Assembly: GCF_040438645.1 (NCBI RefSeq)
Contig: NZ_CP159253.1
Span: 2,666,001-2,730,000, forward strand
Direction of reading: 5' to 3'
DNA: 64,000 bases
Source: Mesorhizobium sp. WSM2240
Lineage (GTDB): Bacteria > Pseudomonadota > Alphaproteobacteria > Rhizobiales > Rhizobiaceae
In this document: positions 17,931 to 26,540 of the stretch, one piece after another
How the letters are laid out: each line of letters starts with the position of its first letter
Position numbering within the stretch: the first letter of the stretch is position 1
Made by a program: the position numbers and the translations under genes
The notes under the pieces: model-generated
The model's input: the letters and a program-made list of their open reading frames with translations, nothing else
Databases searched by the model: none
Told to the model about the DNA's origin: nothing

Positions 17931-18691
17931 GCGACCTGTCGGCATTCAGCCTCGCCGGCAAGCGCATCATCGTCACCGGCGCGAATACCGGCATCGGCCA
18001 GGGCATAGCCGTGTCGATCGCCAAGGCCGGCGGTGAAGTGATCGGCATCGGCCGCTCGTCGATGGAGGAGACCGCACGGCTGGTCTCCGCGGCCGGCGCG
18101 AAGTTCGTGGAGATCGGCTGCGACCTCGGCGACCATGCCGCTGCGCAGGCGATGCTCGACACGGCATGGGAGACGCATGGCCCCATCGATGGCCTGGTCA
18201 ACAATGCCGGCATCATCCGGCGAAACGACGCGGTCGACTTTACCGAAGCCGACTGGGACGACGTAATGGACGTCAATCTGAAGTCGCTGTTCTTCCTCTG
18301 CCAGGCGTTCGGTCGCCGCGTGATGGCCGCGCAGCGCCGGGGCCGCATCGTCAACGTCGCCTCGGTGCTGTCCTTCCAGGGCGGTATCCGGGTCGCGTCC
18401 TACACCGCCTCGAAGCACGGCGCGCTCGGCATCACGCGGCTGCTTGCCTGCGAGTGGGCGCAAAAGGGCGTCAACGTCAACGCCATCGCGCCGGGATATA
18501 TCGAGACCAACAATACCGCCGCCCTGCGCGCCGATCCGGACCGCAGCACAGCGATCCTGGGGCGGATTCCGGCCGGCCGCTGGGGCATACCGGCAGATAT
18601 CGGCGACGCCGCTGTGTTCCTGCTAGCGCCGGCGTCCAATTACATGCACGGCGCCGTCGTCCCGGTGGATGGCGGCTGGCTGGCGCGATAG
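17927..18691 (+). CDS. kduD: 2-deoxy-D-gluconate 3-dehydrogenase / 2,5-diketo-3-deoxygluconate reductase
   Basis: The 254-residue short-chain dehydrogenase has the cofactor motif TGANTGIGQGIA, NNAG, the catalytic Tyr-x-x-x-Lys in YTASKHGAL, and the C-terminal MHGAVVPVDGGWLAR typical of KduD. It reduces the KduI product to 2-keto-3-deoxygluconate, the same end product as UxuA. Translation starts at a GTG overlapping the kduI stop. It is followed by a palindromic intergenic element. Confidence 0.93.
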   Translation: MSDLSAFSLAGKRIIVTGANTGIGQGIAVSIAKAGGEVIGIGRSSMEETARLVSAAGAKFVEIGCDLGDHAAAQAMLDTAWETHGPIDGLVNNAGIIRRNDAVDFTEADWDDVMDVNLKSLFFLCQAFGRRVMAAQRRGRIVNVASVLSFQGGIRVASYTASKHGALGITRLLACEWAQKGVNVNAIAPGYIETNNTAALRADPDRSTAILGRIPAGRWGIPADIGDAAVFLLAPASNYMHGAVVPVDGGWLAR

Positions 18692-18699
18692 AGAAGCCC

Positions 18700-18777
18700 G
18701 GGGACAGTTTACGTTTTCCGCTCTCGCGAGATTTCAACCGCTCCTGCGTTTCTGCGGAAAGAAAGTAAACTGTCCCC
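18700..18777. repeat. REP/MITE-like palindromic element (78 bp)
   Basis: GGGGACAGTTTAC (18700-18712) and GTAAACTGTCCCC (18765-18777) are perfect 13-bp inverted repeats. The symmetry continues inward with GTTTTCCG against CGGAAAGAAA. The whole 78-bp element sits between kduD and the cupin gene. Elements with GGGGACAGTTTAC-type ends recur in many proteobacterial genomes; no transposase is in it. It may also act as a transcript end. Confidence 0.7.
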
Positions 18778-18810
18778 CCGCACCCGGCCGATCGACGTAG
18801 GAGCAGATTG

Positions 18811-19143
18811 ATGGACACAAAAATTTTTTCGCATCCCGGCGAGGGAAACTGGACACCGACGCCCGACGGCAACCGCCGCCGCGTCGTGCTCTACACCGAC
18901 GAGTTGATGGTCGTGGAATTCGCCTTCGAGAAAGGCGGCGTCGGCGCATTGCATTCCCACCCACATGTGCAGTCGAGCTACATCGCCGAAGGCCGCTTCG
19001 AGGTCACCATAGACGGGCGGACGGAGACGCTGGAAGCAGGAAGCAGCTTCATCGTTCCGTCAAATCTCGTCCACGGCGTCAAGGCGCTCGAAGCCGGCCG
19101 GCTGGTCGACACGTTCACGCCGCACAGGGCCGACTTCCTCTAG
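18811..19143 (+). CDS. kdgF: KdgF-like cupin, unsaturated uronate linearisation
   Basis: This 110-residue single-domain cupin carries the KdgF pattern VLYTDELMVVEFAFEKGGVG followed by the metal-binding ALHSHPHVQSSY and a second-motif His in SNLVHGVKAL. KdgF turns 4,5-unsaturated galacturonate or mannuronate into the linear ketouronate used by KduI. The position two genes after kduI supports this. The start is the ATG at 18811 after TAGGAG; a TTG three bases earlier is less likely. It is separated from kduD by the palindromic element, so it may be transcribed at a different level. Confidence 0.8.
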   Translation: MDTKIFSHPGEGNWTPTPDGNRRRVVLYTDELMVVEFAFEKGGVGALHSHPHVQSSYIAEGRFEVTIDGRTETLEAGSSFIVPSNLVHGVKALEAGRLVDTFTPHRADFL

Positions 19144-19158
19144 TTCTGACTATACCGG

Positions 19159-20256
19159 TCAGTTACCCCGGTCCGGAAATAGCGCCTTCAGCCCCTCGCG
19201 CGAAGCCTTGGCCACGCCGCGCTCGGTGATCAGCCCGGTCACCAGCCGTGCCGGGGTCACATCAAAGGCCGGGTTCGCAGCGCCCGTGGCTTCCGGCGAG
19301 ACACGTACCTGCGCGATTTCCCCTGCCGCCGTCTTGCCCCAGACGAAGGACACCTCGTCGCCCGAGCGTTGCTCGATCGGAATTTCCTTAAGCCCGTCAC
19401 CGACGGTCCAGTCGATGGTCGGCGACGGCAGCCCGACATAGAACGGCACGCCATTGTCGTGCGCCGCGAGCGCTTTGAGATAAGTGCCGATCTTGTTGCA
19501 GACATCGCCATTGGCGGTGGTGCGGTCGGTGCCGACGATCACCATGTCGATCTCGCCGCGCTGCATCAGGTGCCCGCCGGCATTGTCGACGATCAGCGTG
19601 TGCGGCACGCCGTGGCCGGCCATTTCCCAGGCGGTCAACTGGGCGCCCTGATTGCGCGGGCGCGTCTCGTCGACATAGACGTGAACGGGAATCCCCTCCT
19701 CTGCCGCCAGATAGATCGGCGCAGTGGCAGTGCCGTAGTCGACGGTGGCCAGCCAGCCGGCATTGCAGTGCGTCAGTATGTTGACCGGCTCGCCCGGCTT
19801 CTTTCCGGCCGCAATCTCCTTGATGATCGCCAGCCCGTTGACGCCGATATTGCGGTTCAGCCCGACATCCTCATCGGCGATCTCACCGGCGCGGCGAAAG
19901 GCTGCCTCGGCGCGTTCGCCGAGCGGCAGCGGCCGCAGAACCCGGCGCATCTCGTCCAGCGCCCAGCGAAGGTTGATGGCCGTCGGCCGCGTCTCGTGCA
20001 GCGTTTCCCAGACGGCGTCGAGCGCCTCGTCGGACGGATCGTCGGCCATCTGGATTGCCACGCCGTAGGCCGCCGTCACCCCGATCAGCGGCGCGCCGCG
20101 CACCCACATGTCGCGGATCGCGGTGGCGATGCCGGCCACGCTATCAATCCTCTCGATGCGAAAATCATGCGGCAGCCAGCGCTGGTCGATGATCTCGACA
20201 GCTCGGCCGTCCTCGGCCGGCCAGATGGTGCGGTAATGGCGATCCGCGACTTTCAC
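19159..20256 (-). CDS. mtnA: S-methyl-5-thioribose-1-phosphate isomerase
   Basis: MtnA isomerises methylthioribose-1-phosphate to methylthioribulose-1-phosphate in methylthioadenosine salvage. The 365-residue protein shows the eIF2B-like family motifs [33 protein letters not shown] with the catalytic Cys, and the catalytic Asp in [19 protein letters not shown]. It follows mtnK with a 4-base overlap. Downstream enzymes of the pathway (mtnB, mtnC, mtnD or a DHAP-shunt aldolase) are not in the window. Its stop lies about 15 bases from the convergent kdgF stop. Confidence 0.95.
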   Translation of the reverse strand: MKVADRHYRTIWPAEDGRAVEIIDQRWLPHDFRIERIDSVAGIATAIRDMWVRGAPLIGVTAAYGVAIQMADDPSDEALDAVWETLHETRPTAINLRWALDEMRRVLRPLPLGERAEAAFRRAGEIADEDVGLNRNIGVNGLAIIKEIAAGKKPGEPVNILTHCNAGWLATVDYGTATAPIYLAAEEGIPVHVYVDETRPRNQGAQLTAWEMAGHGVPHTLIVDNAGGHLMQRGEIDMVIVGTDRTTANGDVCNKIGTYLKALAAHDNGVPFYVGLPSPTIDWTVGDGLKEIPIEQRSGDEVSFVWGKTAAGEIAQVRVSPEATGAANPAFDVTPARLVTGLITERGVAKASREGLKALFPDRGN

Positions 20257-21524
20257 GAGGCAGTTCCTTTCTCGATCAGCACGGCAAGCGCATTGACCTC
20301 GTCGATGCTGTGGATCTGCCGCCGGTTGACCACAAGCTGGCGACCGAACTTCAGCGCCTTGGCTTCGCAGGTAGCGCGCAGATCCTGATCAGCAATGGTC
20401 TCGAAATCGGCATTGTGCGCCAGGCCCAGAATCCGCCGGTGGATTTCGATGCCGGCGAAGCCCAGCATGTCCGTCCAGATGGAATGAAGCATCTGGTCGA
20501 GCGCCTGTTCGGCCGCGAGCGTATCGCCCTGATCCTCGAACAGGCTTTTCTGATACAGAATGCCGGTCCGCTCGGTGCGCCAGAGATGCGAGAACTCCTT
20601 GCGGAACACAGACCACGTCTCGACGATCACATCGATGAGATAGACGCGGGTGGTAGCGCGGTCGCCCTCGTGCTCATGGCCGCGCTGGGAGAAGAAGGCC
20701 ATCCAGAAATTGGCGAGCAGCATTCCGACATCGAAGGCCATCGGCCCGTAGAAGGCGAATTCCGGGTCGATCATCCGTGTCTCGGCCTCGGTCACCATGA
20801 TCGAGCCGGAATGCAAATCGCCATGAAGCAACGTCTCGGCACTGGCCGCGAACAGATGCTTCATCCGCTGCGCCTCGACCTTCAAATCGCGGTCCGCGCG
20901 CAATTCGGCCACCAGCGCGTCGAGCTGCGGCGAGGTGTGGCGGTTCATCTTCGCGTCGAAATACGGATCCGAGAACACGAGGTTTTCGGTGATGTCGCAG
21001 AGCTCGACATTGTCGGCGAAGAGCGCCAGGTCGGCCTTGCGCTCCTTTGTCGGCATGGAGAGGTCGGAGCCGCGAAACAGCGTGCGCGCCATGAACAGGC
21101 CGATGTCGGTGGCGATGTTGGGCAATTGCCGGCCTTCGATCAGCGCCTTGCGCAAGATGATGTGCGGCGACAGATATTCCATGACGATGAGCGCCTGGCT
21201 CTCGTCGAAATAATAGATCTCCGGGACCGATCCGGGCGCCCTCGCCTGCTGGCGCGTCAGGGCGTGATATTCGAAGAAGGAGCGCTTCAAGGGCAGCGGC
21301 CAGCTGTCGCCCACCAGCCGCACATAAGGCAGCGCCTGCTTCACGACAGCCGCACCCTTCTCTCCCTCGACGATGAAGACCAGGTTCAGATTGCCGTCGC
21401 CGACCTCACGCACCTTCCAGGCCGAAATGTTGTTGCCGATCCGCGACGTGAGTGCCTCAGTGTCGCCCAGCCTGGCGGCCAGCGTTTCAACCGACAATGC
21501 TTCAAAGGGTCCGCTCATCGTCAC
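20253..21524 (-). CDS. mtnK: S-methyl-5-thioribose kinase
   Basis: The 423-residue kinase has an aminoglycoside-phosphotransferase-like fold; the catalytic loop is [15 protein letters not shown] and the metal site is [18 protein letters not shown]. It phosphorylates 5-methylthioribose at O1 using ATP, making the MtnA substrate. Translation may begin at the first ATG (21524) or at the third codon ATG (21518). It is divergent from a ribose-type ABC transporter, and the 136-base gap between them contains a perfect dyad, which suggests joint control and that the transporter supplies the substrate. Confidence 0.95.
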   Translation of the reverse strand: MTMSGPFEALSVETLAARLGDTEALTSRIGNNISAWKVREVGDGNLNLVFIVEGEKGAAVVKQALPYVRLVGDSWPLPLKRSFFEYHALTRQQARAPGSVPEIYYFDESQALIVMEYLSPHIILRKALIEGRQLPNIATDIGLFMARTLFRGSDLSMPTKERKADLALFADNVELCDITENLVFSDPYFDAKMNRHTSPQLDALVAELRADRDLKVEAQRMKHLFAASAETLLHGDLHSGSIMVTEAETRMIDPEFAFYGPMAFDVGMLLANFWMAFFSQRGHEHEGDRATTRVYLIDVIVETWSVFRKEFSHLWRTERTGILYQKSLFEDQGDTLAAEQALDQMLHSIWTDMLGFAGIEIHRRILGLAHNADFETIADQDLRATCEAKALKFGRQLVVNRRQIHSIDEVNALAVLIEKGTAS

Positions 21525-21595
21525 TCCCGGCCTCCCAACCCGCGTTTTCCATCATAATGGAGCAATGGCGACTGGTCCAAACTAGGAACCGCTCT

Positions 21596-21624
21596 GGCAA
21601 TTGTCAATCGTGTTGACAATTGCC
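21596..21624. promoter_or_regulatory. Perfect inverted-repeat operator between mtnK and the ABC transporter operon
   Basis: GGCAATTGTCAA (21596-21607) and TTGACAATTGCC (21613-21624) are perfect 12-bp inverted repeats around TCGTG. The right arm contains TTGACA, a consensus -35 element, with TAGCGT 17 bases further as a possible -10 for the transporter genes, so a bound repressor would block the promoter. No regulator gene lies next to it. Confidence 0.7.
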
Positions 21625-21660
21625 GACATTGTTCATAGCGTTACCTTCAGGGAGGAAGGC

Positions 21661-23205
21661 ATGGTCGAAAATGCCGTGTTCCGCGTGGAGGGGCTGAGAA
21701 AATCCTTTGGCCGGATTGAGGTGCTTGGCGGCGTCTCTCTCGACCTGCACGCGGGCGAAGTGACGGTGCTGATGGGCGCCAACGGCGCCGGCAAGTCCAC
21801 CCTCGTCAAGATCATCAGCGGCGTCTATGCCCGCGACGGCGGCGCAATGAAGCTGGGCGGCAAGCATTTCGCCCCCGCCACACCCGCCGAGGCGATGCGC
21901 GCCGGCGTGGTGACCGTGCACCAGAACATCAATGACGGCGTCGTCGCCGACCTGGATGTCGCTACCAATCTCACGCTCGACCGGCTGAGCGGAACCGGCG
22001 CGCCGACCTTCTTCAATCCGCGCCGCGTCCGCCGCGAGGCGAAGATCGTGGCGGACCGGCTGGGGCTTGCCGTCGACCTGAAGGCTCGCATCAACGACCT
22101 CTCGCTCGCTGATCGCCAGATGGTGGCGATAGCGCGCGCCATGGCGCACGAGCCTAAAGTGCTGATCCTCGACGAGCCGACCTCCTCGCTATCGAGCGCC
22201 GAAGCGACACGGCTCTTCGCCGTCATCGACCGGCTGCGAGCGCATGGCGTCGCGATCCTCTATATCTCGCATCGCATGTCCGACATCCGCAGGCTTGCCG
22301 ATCGGATCGTCTCGATGCGCGACGGACGGATCAGCGGCGTCTTCGAGGACAAGCCGCTCGACTATGAAGGCGCGGTCAACGCCATGCTCGGCCGCAGGAT
22401 CCATCTCGATCGGATCGTGGTCAACGAAGCCGCAAAGACGATTCTCGCAGTCGACAGCCTGCGCATTGCCGAGGGCGCGCGGCCGATCTCGCTGACGCTC
22501 GGCGCCGGCGAAGTCGTGGCCGTCACCGGTCTTGTCGGCGTCGGCAAGACGGCCTTGGCCGAGACGCTGTTTGGCGCGCGCACACCGCTCTCTGGTACGA
22601 TGGTGCTGAACGGCAGGCCCTATGCGCCGGCTACGCCGGGCGAAGCGATCTCCGCCGGCGTCTTTCTGGTCGCCAAGGACCGCAGCGACAACGGTATCGT
22701 CCAGGATTTCAACATCTACGAGAACATCAGCCTGCCGTTCCTGAAGCGGCTTTCAGGTTTCGGCGTGCTCAAGCGCAACGTCGAGCGCGCCACGGCGCGG
22801 CGACAGATCGGCGAACTCGGCATCGTCTGCCGGACAGAACGGGACGAGATGGGCACGCTTTCGGGCGGCAACCAGCAGAAGGTAATGGTGGCGCGCTGGA
22901 TGTCGCAGCCGGCCAGCCTCTTCATCCTCGACGAGCCCTTCCAGGGCGTCGATATTTCGGCCAGGCGCGACATCGCGGCGAAGCTCCGGACAAGCTCGGA
23001 TGGACGAGCGACGCTTATCTTCGTGACCGAACTCGACGAGGCGCTGGAGACGGCGGACCGCATATTGGTGATGTCGGAGCACACCATCGTCGGCGAGCAT
23101 CGCAATGCCGATATCGACATGGATCGGCTGCTCGCCGAGGTGGCGGGCCAGCCGCTCCGCGGCGGCGGCATGATGTTGATGAGGTGGAATCGAATTGAGC
23201 GATAA
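21661..23205 (+). CDS. Ribose-type sugar ABC transporter, ATP-binding protein (two ATPase domains)
   Basis: The 514-residue protein has two ABC domains, as in RbsA/MglA. The first has Walker A GANGAGKST, a signature-like LSLADRQMVAIARA and Walker B LILDEPTSSLS. The second has a GVGKT P-loop, LSGGNQQKVMVARW and LFILDEPFQGVD. It energises uptake by the permease and binding protein encoded next. Pairing with divergent mtnK-mtnA suggests methylthioribose or a related pentose as substrate; this is an inference. A TTG/ATG-type start at 21601 is open, but GGGAGGAAGGC just before the ATG at 21661 supports the shorter form. Confidence 0.9.
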   Translation: MVENAVFRVEGLRKSFGRIEVLGGVSLDLHAGEVTVLMGANGAGKSTLVKIISGVYARDGGAMKLGGKHFAPATPAEAMRAGVVTVHQNINDGVVADLDVATNLTLDRLSGTGAPTFFNPRRVRREAKIVADRLGLAVDLKARINDLSLADRQMVAIARAMAHEPKVLILDEPTSSLSSAEATRLFAVIDRLRAHGVAILYISHRMSDIRRLADRIVSMRDGRISGVFEDKPLDYEGAVNAMLGRRIHLDRIVVNEAAKTILAVDSLRIAEGARPISLTLGAGEVVAVTGLVGVGKTALAETLFGARTPLSGTMVLNGRPYAPATPGEAISAGVFLVAKDRSDNGIVQDFNIYENISLPFLKRLSGFGVLKRNVERATARRQIGELGIVCRTERDEMGTLSGGNQQKVMVARWMSQPASLFILDEPFQGVDISARRDIAAKLRTSSDGRATLIFVTELDEALETADRILVMSEHTIVGEHRNADIDMDRLLAEVAGQPLRGGGMMLMRWNRIER

Positions 23206-24253
23206 AGGGCATGAAATTGCATTGCATGACGGCGGACGGGCAGCTCCGAGAGACCGAATGACCCTGCGCGACCTCGCCATACGCTATGGTTTTCTGGTCC
23301 TGCTTTTCGGGCTGGTCATCTTCTTCTCCCTGGCGACCGACGGCTTCGCATCTCCGCAGGCTGCCGTGTTCATTTTCCAGTCCGTGGCGATCACCGGCAT
23401 ATTGGCGCTCGGCGTCACCGCCACCCTCGTCGTCGGCGGCTTCGACCTGTCGATTGGCTCGGTGGCGACCAGCGCCATGATGGCTGCCGCCTATGTGATG
23501 GTGGTGCTGGAACAGAACGCGGTCGTAGCGGTCGCCGCCTGCCTGCTGATCGGCGTCGCGGTCGGCCTGATCAACGGCTTCCTGATCGTCTATATGCGCG
23601 TGCCCGATCTCCTGGCCACGCTCGGCATGATGTTCCTGCTGGTCGGCTTGCAGCGCATTCCGACCGAAGGCCGCTCCATCGCCACCGGCATGACCATGCC
23701 GGACGGCTCTACAGCGACCGGCAAGTTCAGCGCCAATTTCCTGGCGCTCGGCCGCCACCGCTTCGATTTCTTCATCGACAATCTGCTGCCGGCGTCGGTC
23801 GTGGTCCTTCTGGTGCTGGCCCTGCTGATCTGGTTCTTCCTCGAATACACGCGCTTCGGCCGCATGATGTATGCGGTCGGCAGCAACCCGCGGGCGGCGG
23901 AATTGGCCGGTGCGCCTGTCAAGGCATACAAGATCTGGGCCTATGTCATTTCGGGCGTTTTCGCCTCTATCGGCGGCATTCTCCTTGCTGCCAGGCTTGG
24001 ACGTGGCGACATCGCCTCGGGTAACAATCTGCTTCTGGATTCCGTCGCTGCGGCGCTCATCGGCTTCGCAGTGCTCGGCGCGGCCAAGCCGAATGCCTTC
24101 GGCACCGCGATCGGCGCGCTCTTCGTCGGCGTTCTCTTGCAGGGGCTGACCATGATGAACGCGCCCTATTACACGCAGGACTTCGTCAAGGGCGCCGTCC
24201 TTGTCGTCGCCCTCGTCTTCACCTTCGCTTTATCCCACAGGGGCAAGGCCTAA
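23195..24253 (+). CDS. Ribose-type sugar ABC transporter permease
   Basis: This polytopic membrane protein has about nine or ten helices and family landmarks LVVGGFDLSIGSV, NGFLIVYMRVPDLLATLGM, RFGRMMYAVGSNPRAAELAGAPV and the LLLDSVAAALIGFAVLG region. A TTG start at 23195 overlaps the upstream ATPase gene by 11 bases and has GAGGTGG seven bases before it, giving 352 residues. An ATG at 23258 (MTLRDLAIRYG) would give 331 residues and is also plausible. It forms the channel for the divergent-mtn-associated transporter. Confidence 0.9.
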   Translation: MSDKGHEIALHDGGRAAPRDRMTLRDLAIRYGFLVLLFGLVIFFSLATDGFASPQAAVFIFQSVAITGILALGVTATLVVGGFDLSIGSVATSAMMAAAYVMVVLEQNAVVAVAACLLIGVAVGLINGFLIVYMRVPDLLATLGMMFLLVGLQRIPTEGRSIATGMTMPDGSTATGKFSANFLALGRHRFDFFIDNLLPASVVVLLVLALLIWFFLEYTRFGRMMYAVGSNPRAAELAGAPVKAYKIWAYVISGVFASIGGILLAARLGRGDIASGNNLLLDSVAAALIGFAVLGAAKPNAFGTAIGALFVGVLLQGLTMMNAPYYTQDFVKGAVLVVALVFTFALSHRGKA

Positions 24254-24285
24254 AAGACGTCATTCAATCAGTGGAGGAAACGGGA

Positions 24286-25338
24286 ATGAACATTACACGC
24301 AGAATTCTGGGCAAGATGGCGCTGGGCCTGGCCGGCGCGACCATGCTGATGCAGGCGCCGGCGCTTGCGCAGGACAAGCCGGCGCCGTTTGACAATCCCG
24401 GGGAGGTCAAGATCGCGCTGGTGCGCTATCTCTCGACCGGCGACTTTTTCCAGGCCTATCTGTCCGGCGTCGAGGCACAGGCAAAGGCGCTCGGCGTCGA
24501 CCTGCGCGTGCTCGATAGCCGGCAGGACGCCGCCCTCCAGGCCGACATGGTCGACCAGGCGATCGCGCTTGGCGTCGACGGCATCATCATCCAGCACGGC
24601 TTGACCGAATCCATGAAGGAAGCCGCGCAACGTGCTGTCGACGCGGGCATCAAGGTCGTCGCCTTCGACGTCAATGTCGAGAACGACAAGATCCCTCAGA
24701 TCGAGCAGTCCGACCGGGATCTCGCCCGTCTCGCGCTCGAGCAGGCGATCAAGGACAATGGCGAAAGCTGGAAAGCCGGTTATGTCTATGTTGCGGGCAT
24801 TGCGCCGCTCGACCGCCGCGACGAGACCTGGAAAGAGTTCAAGGCGAAATACCCCGGCATCAACGAAGCAGCGATGTTCGGCACGCTGGATAATCCGATC
24901 GCCAATTCGGTCGCCAATCAGGCACGCTCGGTGCTGTCGGCGAATCCCGACATCAAGGTGATGTTCGCGCCCTATGACGAGTTCGCCAAGGGCGTGAAAA
25001 TCGCGGTCGACGAGGCCGGCCTCTCCTCCGACATCAAGATCTACTCGGCTGACATCTCGACCTCGGACATCGCCGCTATGCGCGAGCCGGGCAGCGCCTG
25101 GGCCGCCACCGCCGCCACCAATCCGGCCGTCGTCGGCCAGGTCTCGGTGCGCGCGCTCGCCATGATGCTGGCCGGAGAAGACCCAGGCAGACAGGTCATC
25201 GTGCCGCCGACGCTGATCACGCAGGCGCAGCTGAACGAGAACGATATCAAGAACATGGAAGAGCTTTCGGCCAAACTGCCGCAATTCGCGCATGCCGATG
25301 TCGCGGTGCCTGCCTGGATGCCACTGCCGGCGAAGTAA
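24286..25338 (+). CDS. Ribose-type sugar ABC transporter substrate-binding protein
   Basis: The 350-residue periplasmic protein has a signal peptide (MNITRRILGKMALGLAG..., cleavage likely after ALA near residue 27). A periplasmic-binding-protein type 1 fold follows, with LRVLDSRQDAALQADMVDQAI, VDGIIIQHG and VVAFDVNVEND. It gives substrate specificity to the transporter. Placement as the last gene of the operon is usual for this class; GTGGAGGAAAC is the ribosome-binding site. Its ligand is not known; a methylthio- or deoxy-pentose is suggested only by the neighbouring mtnK and mtnA. Confidence 0.9.
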   Translation: MNITRRILGKMALGLAGATMLMQAPALAQDKPAPFDNPGEVKIALVRYLSTGDFFQAYLSGVEAQAKALGVDLRVLDSRQDAALQADMVDQAIALGVDGIIIQHGLTESMKEAAQRAVDAGIKVVAFDVNVENDKIPQIEQSDRDLARLALEQAIKDNGESWKAGYVYVAGIAPLDRRDETWKEFKAKYPGINEAAMFGTLDNPIANSVANQARSVLSANPDIKVMFAPYDEFAKGVKIAVDEAGLSSDIKIYSADISTSDIAAMREPGSAWAATAATNPAVVGQVSVRALAMMLAGEDPGRQVIVPPTLITQAQLNENDIKNMEELSAKLPQFAHADVAVPAWMPLPAK

Positions 25339-25360
25339 GTCTCTCGGCCACAAGAAATGC

Positions 25361-25391
25361 GGAAGGGCAGCCCCTGAGAGCCGCCCTTTTT
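25361..25391 (+). terminator. Intrinsic terminator after the ABC transporter operon
   Basis: AAGGGC (25363-25368) pairs with GCCCTT (25383-25388), the loop holds further G-C contacts, and a run of five T (25387-25391) follows. It lies 23 bases after the binding-protein stop and before the convergent cobO. Confidence 0.7.
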
Positions 25392-25410
25392 GTTCCGAGA
25401 TACCGTCGCC

Positions 25411-26028
25411 CTAGAACTCGATGCCCTGCTGCGCCTTCACACCGGCCGAAAAATGATGCTTCACCGCGCCCATCTCCGTGACGAGATCGGCGGCTTCGAC
25501 CAGCGCCGGCTTGGCGTTGCGGCCGGTGACGACGACATGCAGCCCCTCGCGGCGGTTTTTCAGCGCTGAGACCACCAAGTCGACGTCGAGATAGTCGTAG
25601 CGCAGCGCGATGTTCAGTTCGTCGAGAATGACCAGGCTGATTGACGGATCGGCCAAAAGCTCGGCGGCCTTTGCCCATGCAGCTTCGGCAGCCGCGACAT
25701 CGCGCTTGATGTCCTGGGTCTCCCAGGTGAACCCCTCGCCCATCGTGTGCCAGACGACACGGTCGCCGAAGGCCGCAAACGCGTCCTTCTCGCCGGTATG
25801 CCACGCGCCCTTTACGAACTGCACGACGCCTATCCGGCGGCCGTAGCCAATCATGCGCAGCGCCAGCCCGAAAGCCGCCGTGGTCTTGCCCTTGCCGGGA
25901 CCGGTGTTGACGATCAGCAGGCCCTTTTCGACAGTTTTGCCGGCAACCTCGGCATCCTGCACGGCCTTACGTTTGGCCATTTTGGCCTTGTGCTTCTCGG
26001 CGGTTTGTTCGTCGATCGTCTTCATCAT
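25411..26028 (-). CDS. cobO: Cob(I)yrinic acid a,c-diamide adenosyltransferase
   Basis: CobO/BtuR transfers the adenosyl group of ATP to cobalt(I) corrinoids, making adenosylated corrinoid. The 205-residue P-loop protein has NTGPGKGKTTAAFGLALR (about residues 41-58), the conserved LVILDELNIALRYDYLD and VVVTGRNAKPALVEAADLVTE, and the terminal KAQQGIEF. The N-terminus is rich in Lys. It is the last gene of the riboswitch-controlled operon cbtB-cbtA-cobU-cobO and overlaps the preceding gene by four bases. Confidence 0.95.
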   Translation of the reverse strand: MMKTIDEQTAEKHKAKMAKRKAVQDAEVAGKTVEKGLLIVNTGPGKGKTTAAFGLALRMIGYGRRIGVVQFVKGAWHTGEKDAFAAFGDRVVWHTMGEGFTWETQDIKRDVAAAEAAWAKAAELLADPSISLVILDELNIALRYDYLDVDLVVSALKNRREGLHVVVTGRNAKPALVEAADLVTEMGAVKHHFSAGVKAQQGIEF

Positions 26029-26540
26029 TTCACCTGCAGCGGCAGCCCCGCGACCATGAACAGCACGCGATCGGCTTTCGCTGCGATCTTCTGGTTGAGC
26101 CGCCCGGCGGCATCGCGGAATTTTCGCGCCAAGGCGTTGTCGGGCACGATGCCTAGGCCAACTTCGTTGGCGACGACGACCCAGTTTCCGCGCGGTTTCG
26201 CGAGGATTTGTGCCAGTTTCTCGGACTCCGCCTCGACGTCATGGTCGGCAAGCAGATGGTTCGACAGCCAGAGCGTCAGGCAATCGATCAGCAGCGGGCG
26301 GGTGTCCGGCACGCCGGTAATTGCTCCACAAAGATCGAGCGGCGCATCGATCGTCTGCCAGCCATCTTCACGCCGCCCTCGATGGAGTGCGATGCGCTCG
26401 GCCATTTCGTCGTCGAATGCCTGCGCGGTTGCGATGTAGGTCCACGGCGCGGGCGCGGCCGTGACCAGCCTCTCGGCATGCGCGCTCTTGCCGGAGCGCG
26501 CACCGCCGAGAAGAAAGGTCAGTGATTTGCCGTCACGCAA
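26025..26540 (-). CDS. cobU: Bifunctional adenosylcobinamide kinase / adenosylcobinamide-phosphate guanylyltransferase
   Basis: CobU (CobP) phosphorylates adenosylcobinamide and attaches GMP in the nucleotide-loop stage of B12 synthesis. The P-loop LLGGARSGKSAHAERL is at the N-terminus, followed by the nucleotide-binding PWTYIATAQAFDDEM, HRGRREDGW and LIDCLTLWLSN, and VVANEVGLGIVPDN. The family normally begins just before the P-loop; a TTG at 26540, overlapping the cbtA stop, gives 171 residues. An in-frame ATG at 26606 would add 22 residues inside cbtA and is the alternative. Confidence 0.92.
   Translation of the reverse strand: MRDGKSLTFLLGGARSGKSAHAERLVTAAPAPWTYIATAQAFDDEMAERIALHRGRREDGWQTIDAPLDLCGAITGVPDTRPLLIDCLTLWLSNHLLADHDVEAESEKLAQILAKPRGNWVVVANEVGLGIVPDNALARKFRDAAGRLNQKIAAKADRVLFMVAGLPLQVK

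Noticed and set aside
21525..21660. Possible SAM riboswitch in front of mtnK
   Set aside because: The leader is short and lacks recognisable SAM-riboswitch elements; a protein operator explains the symmetry better.
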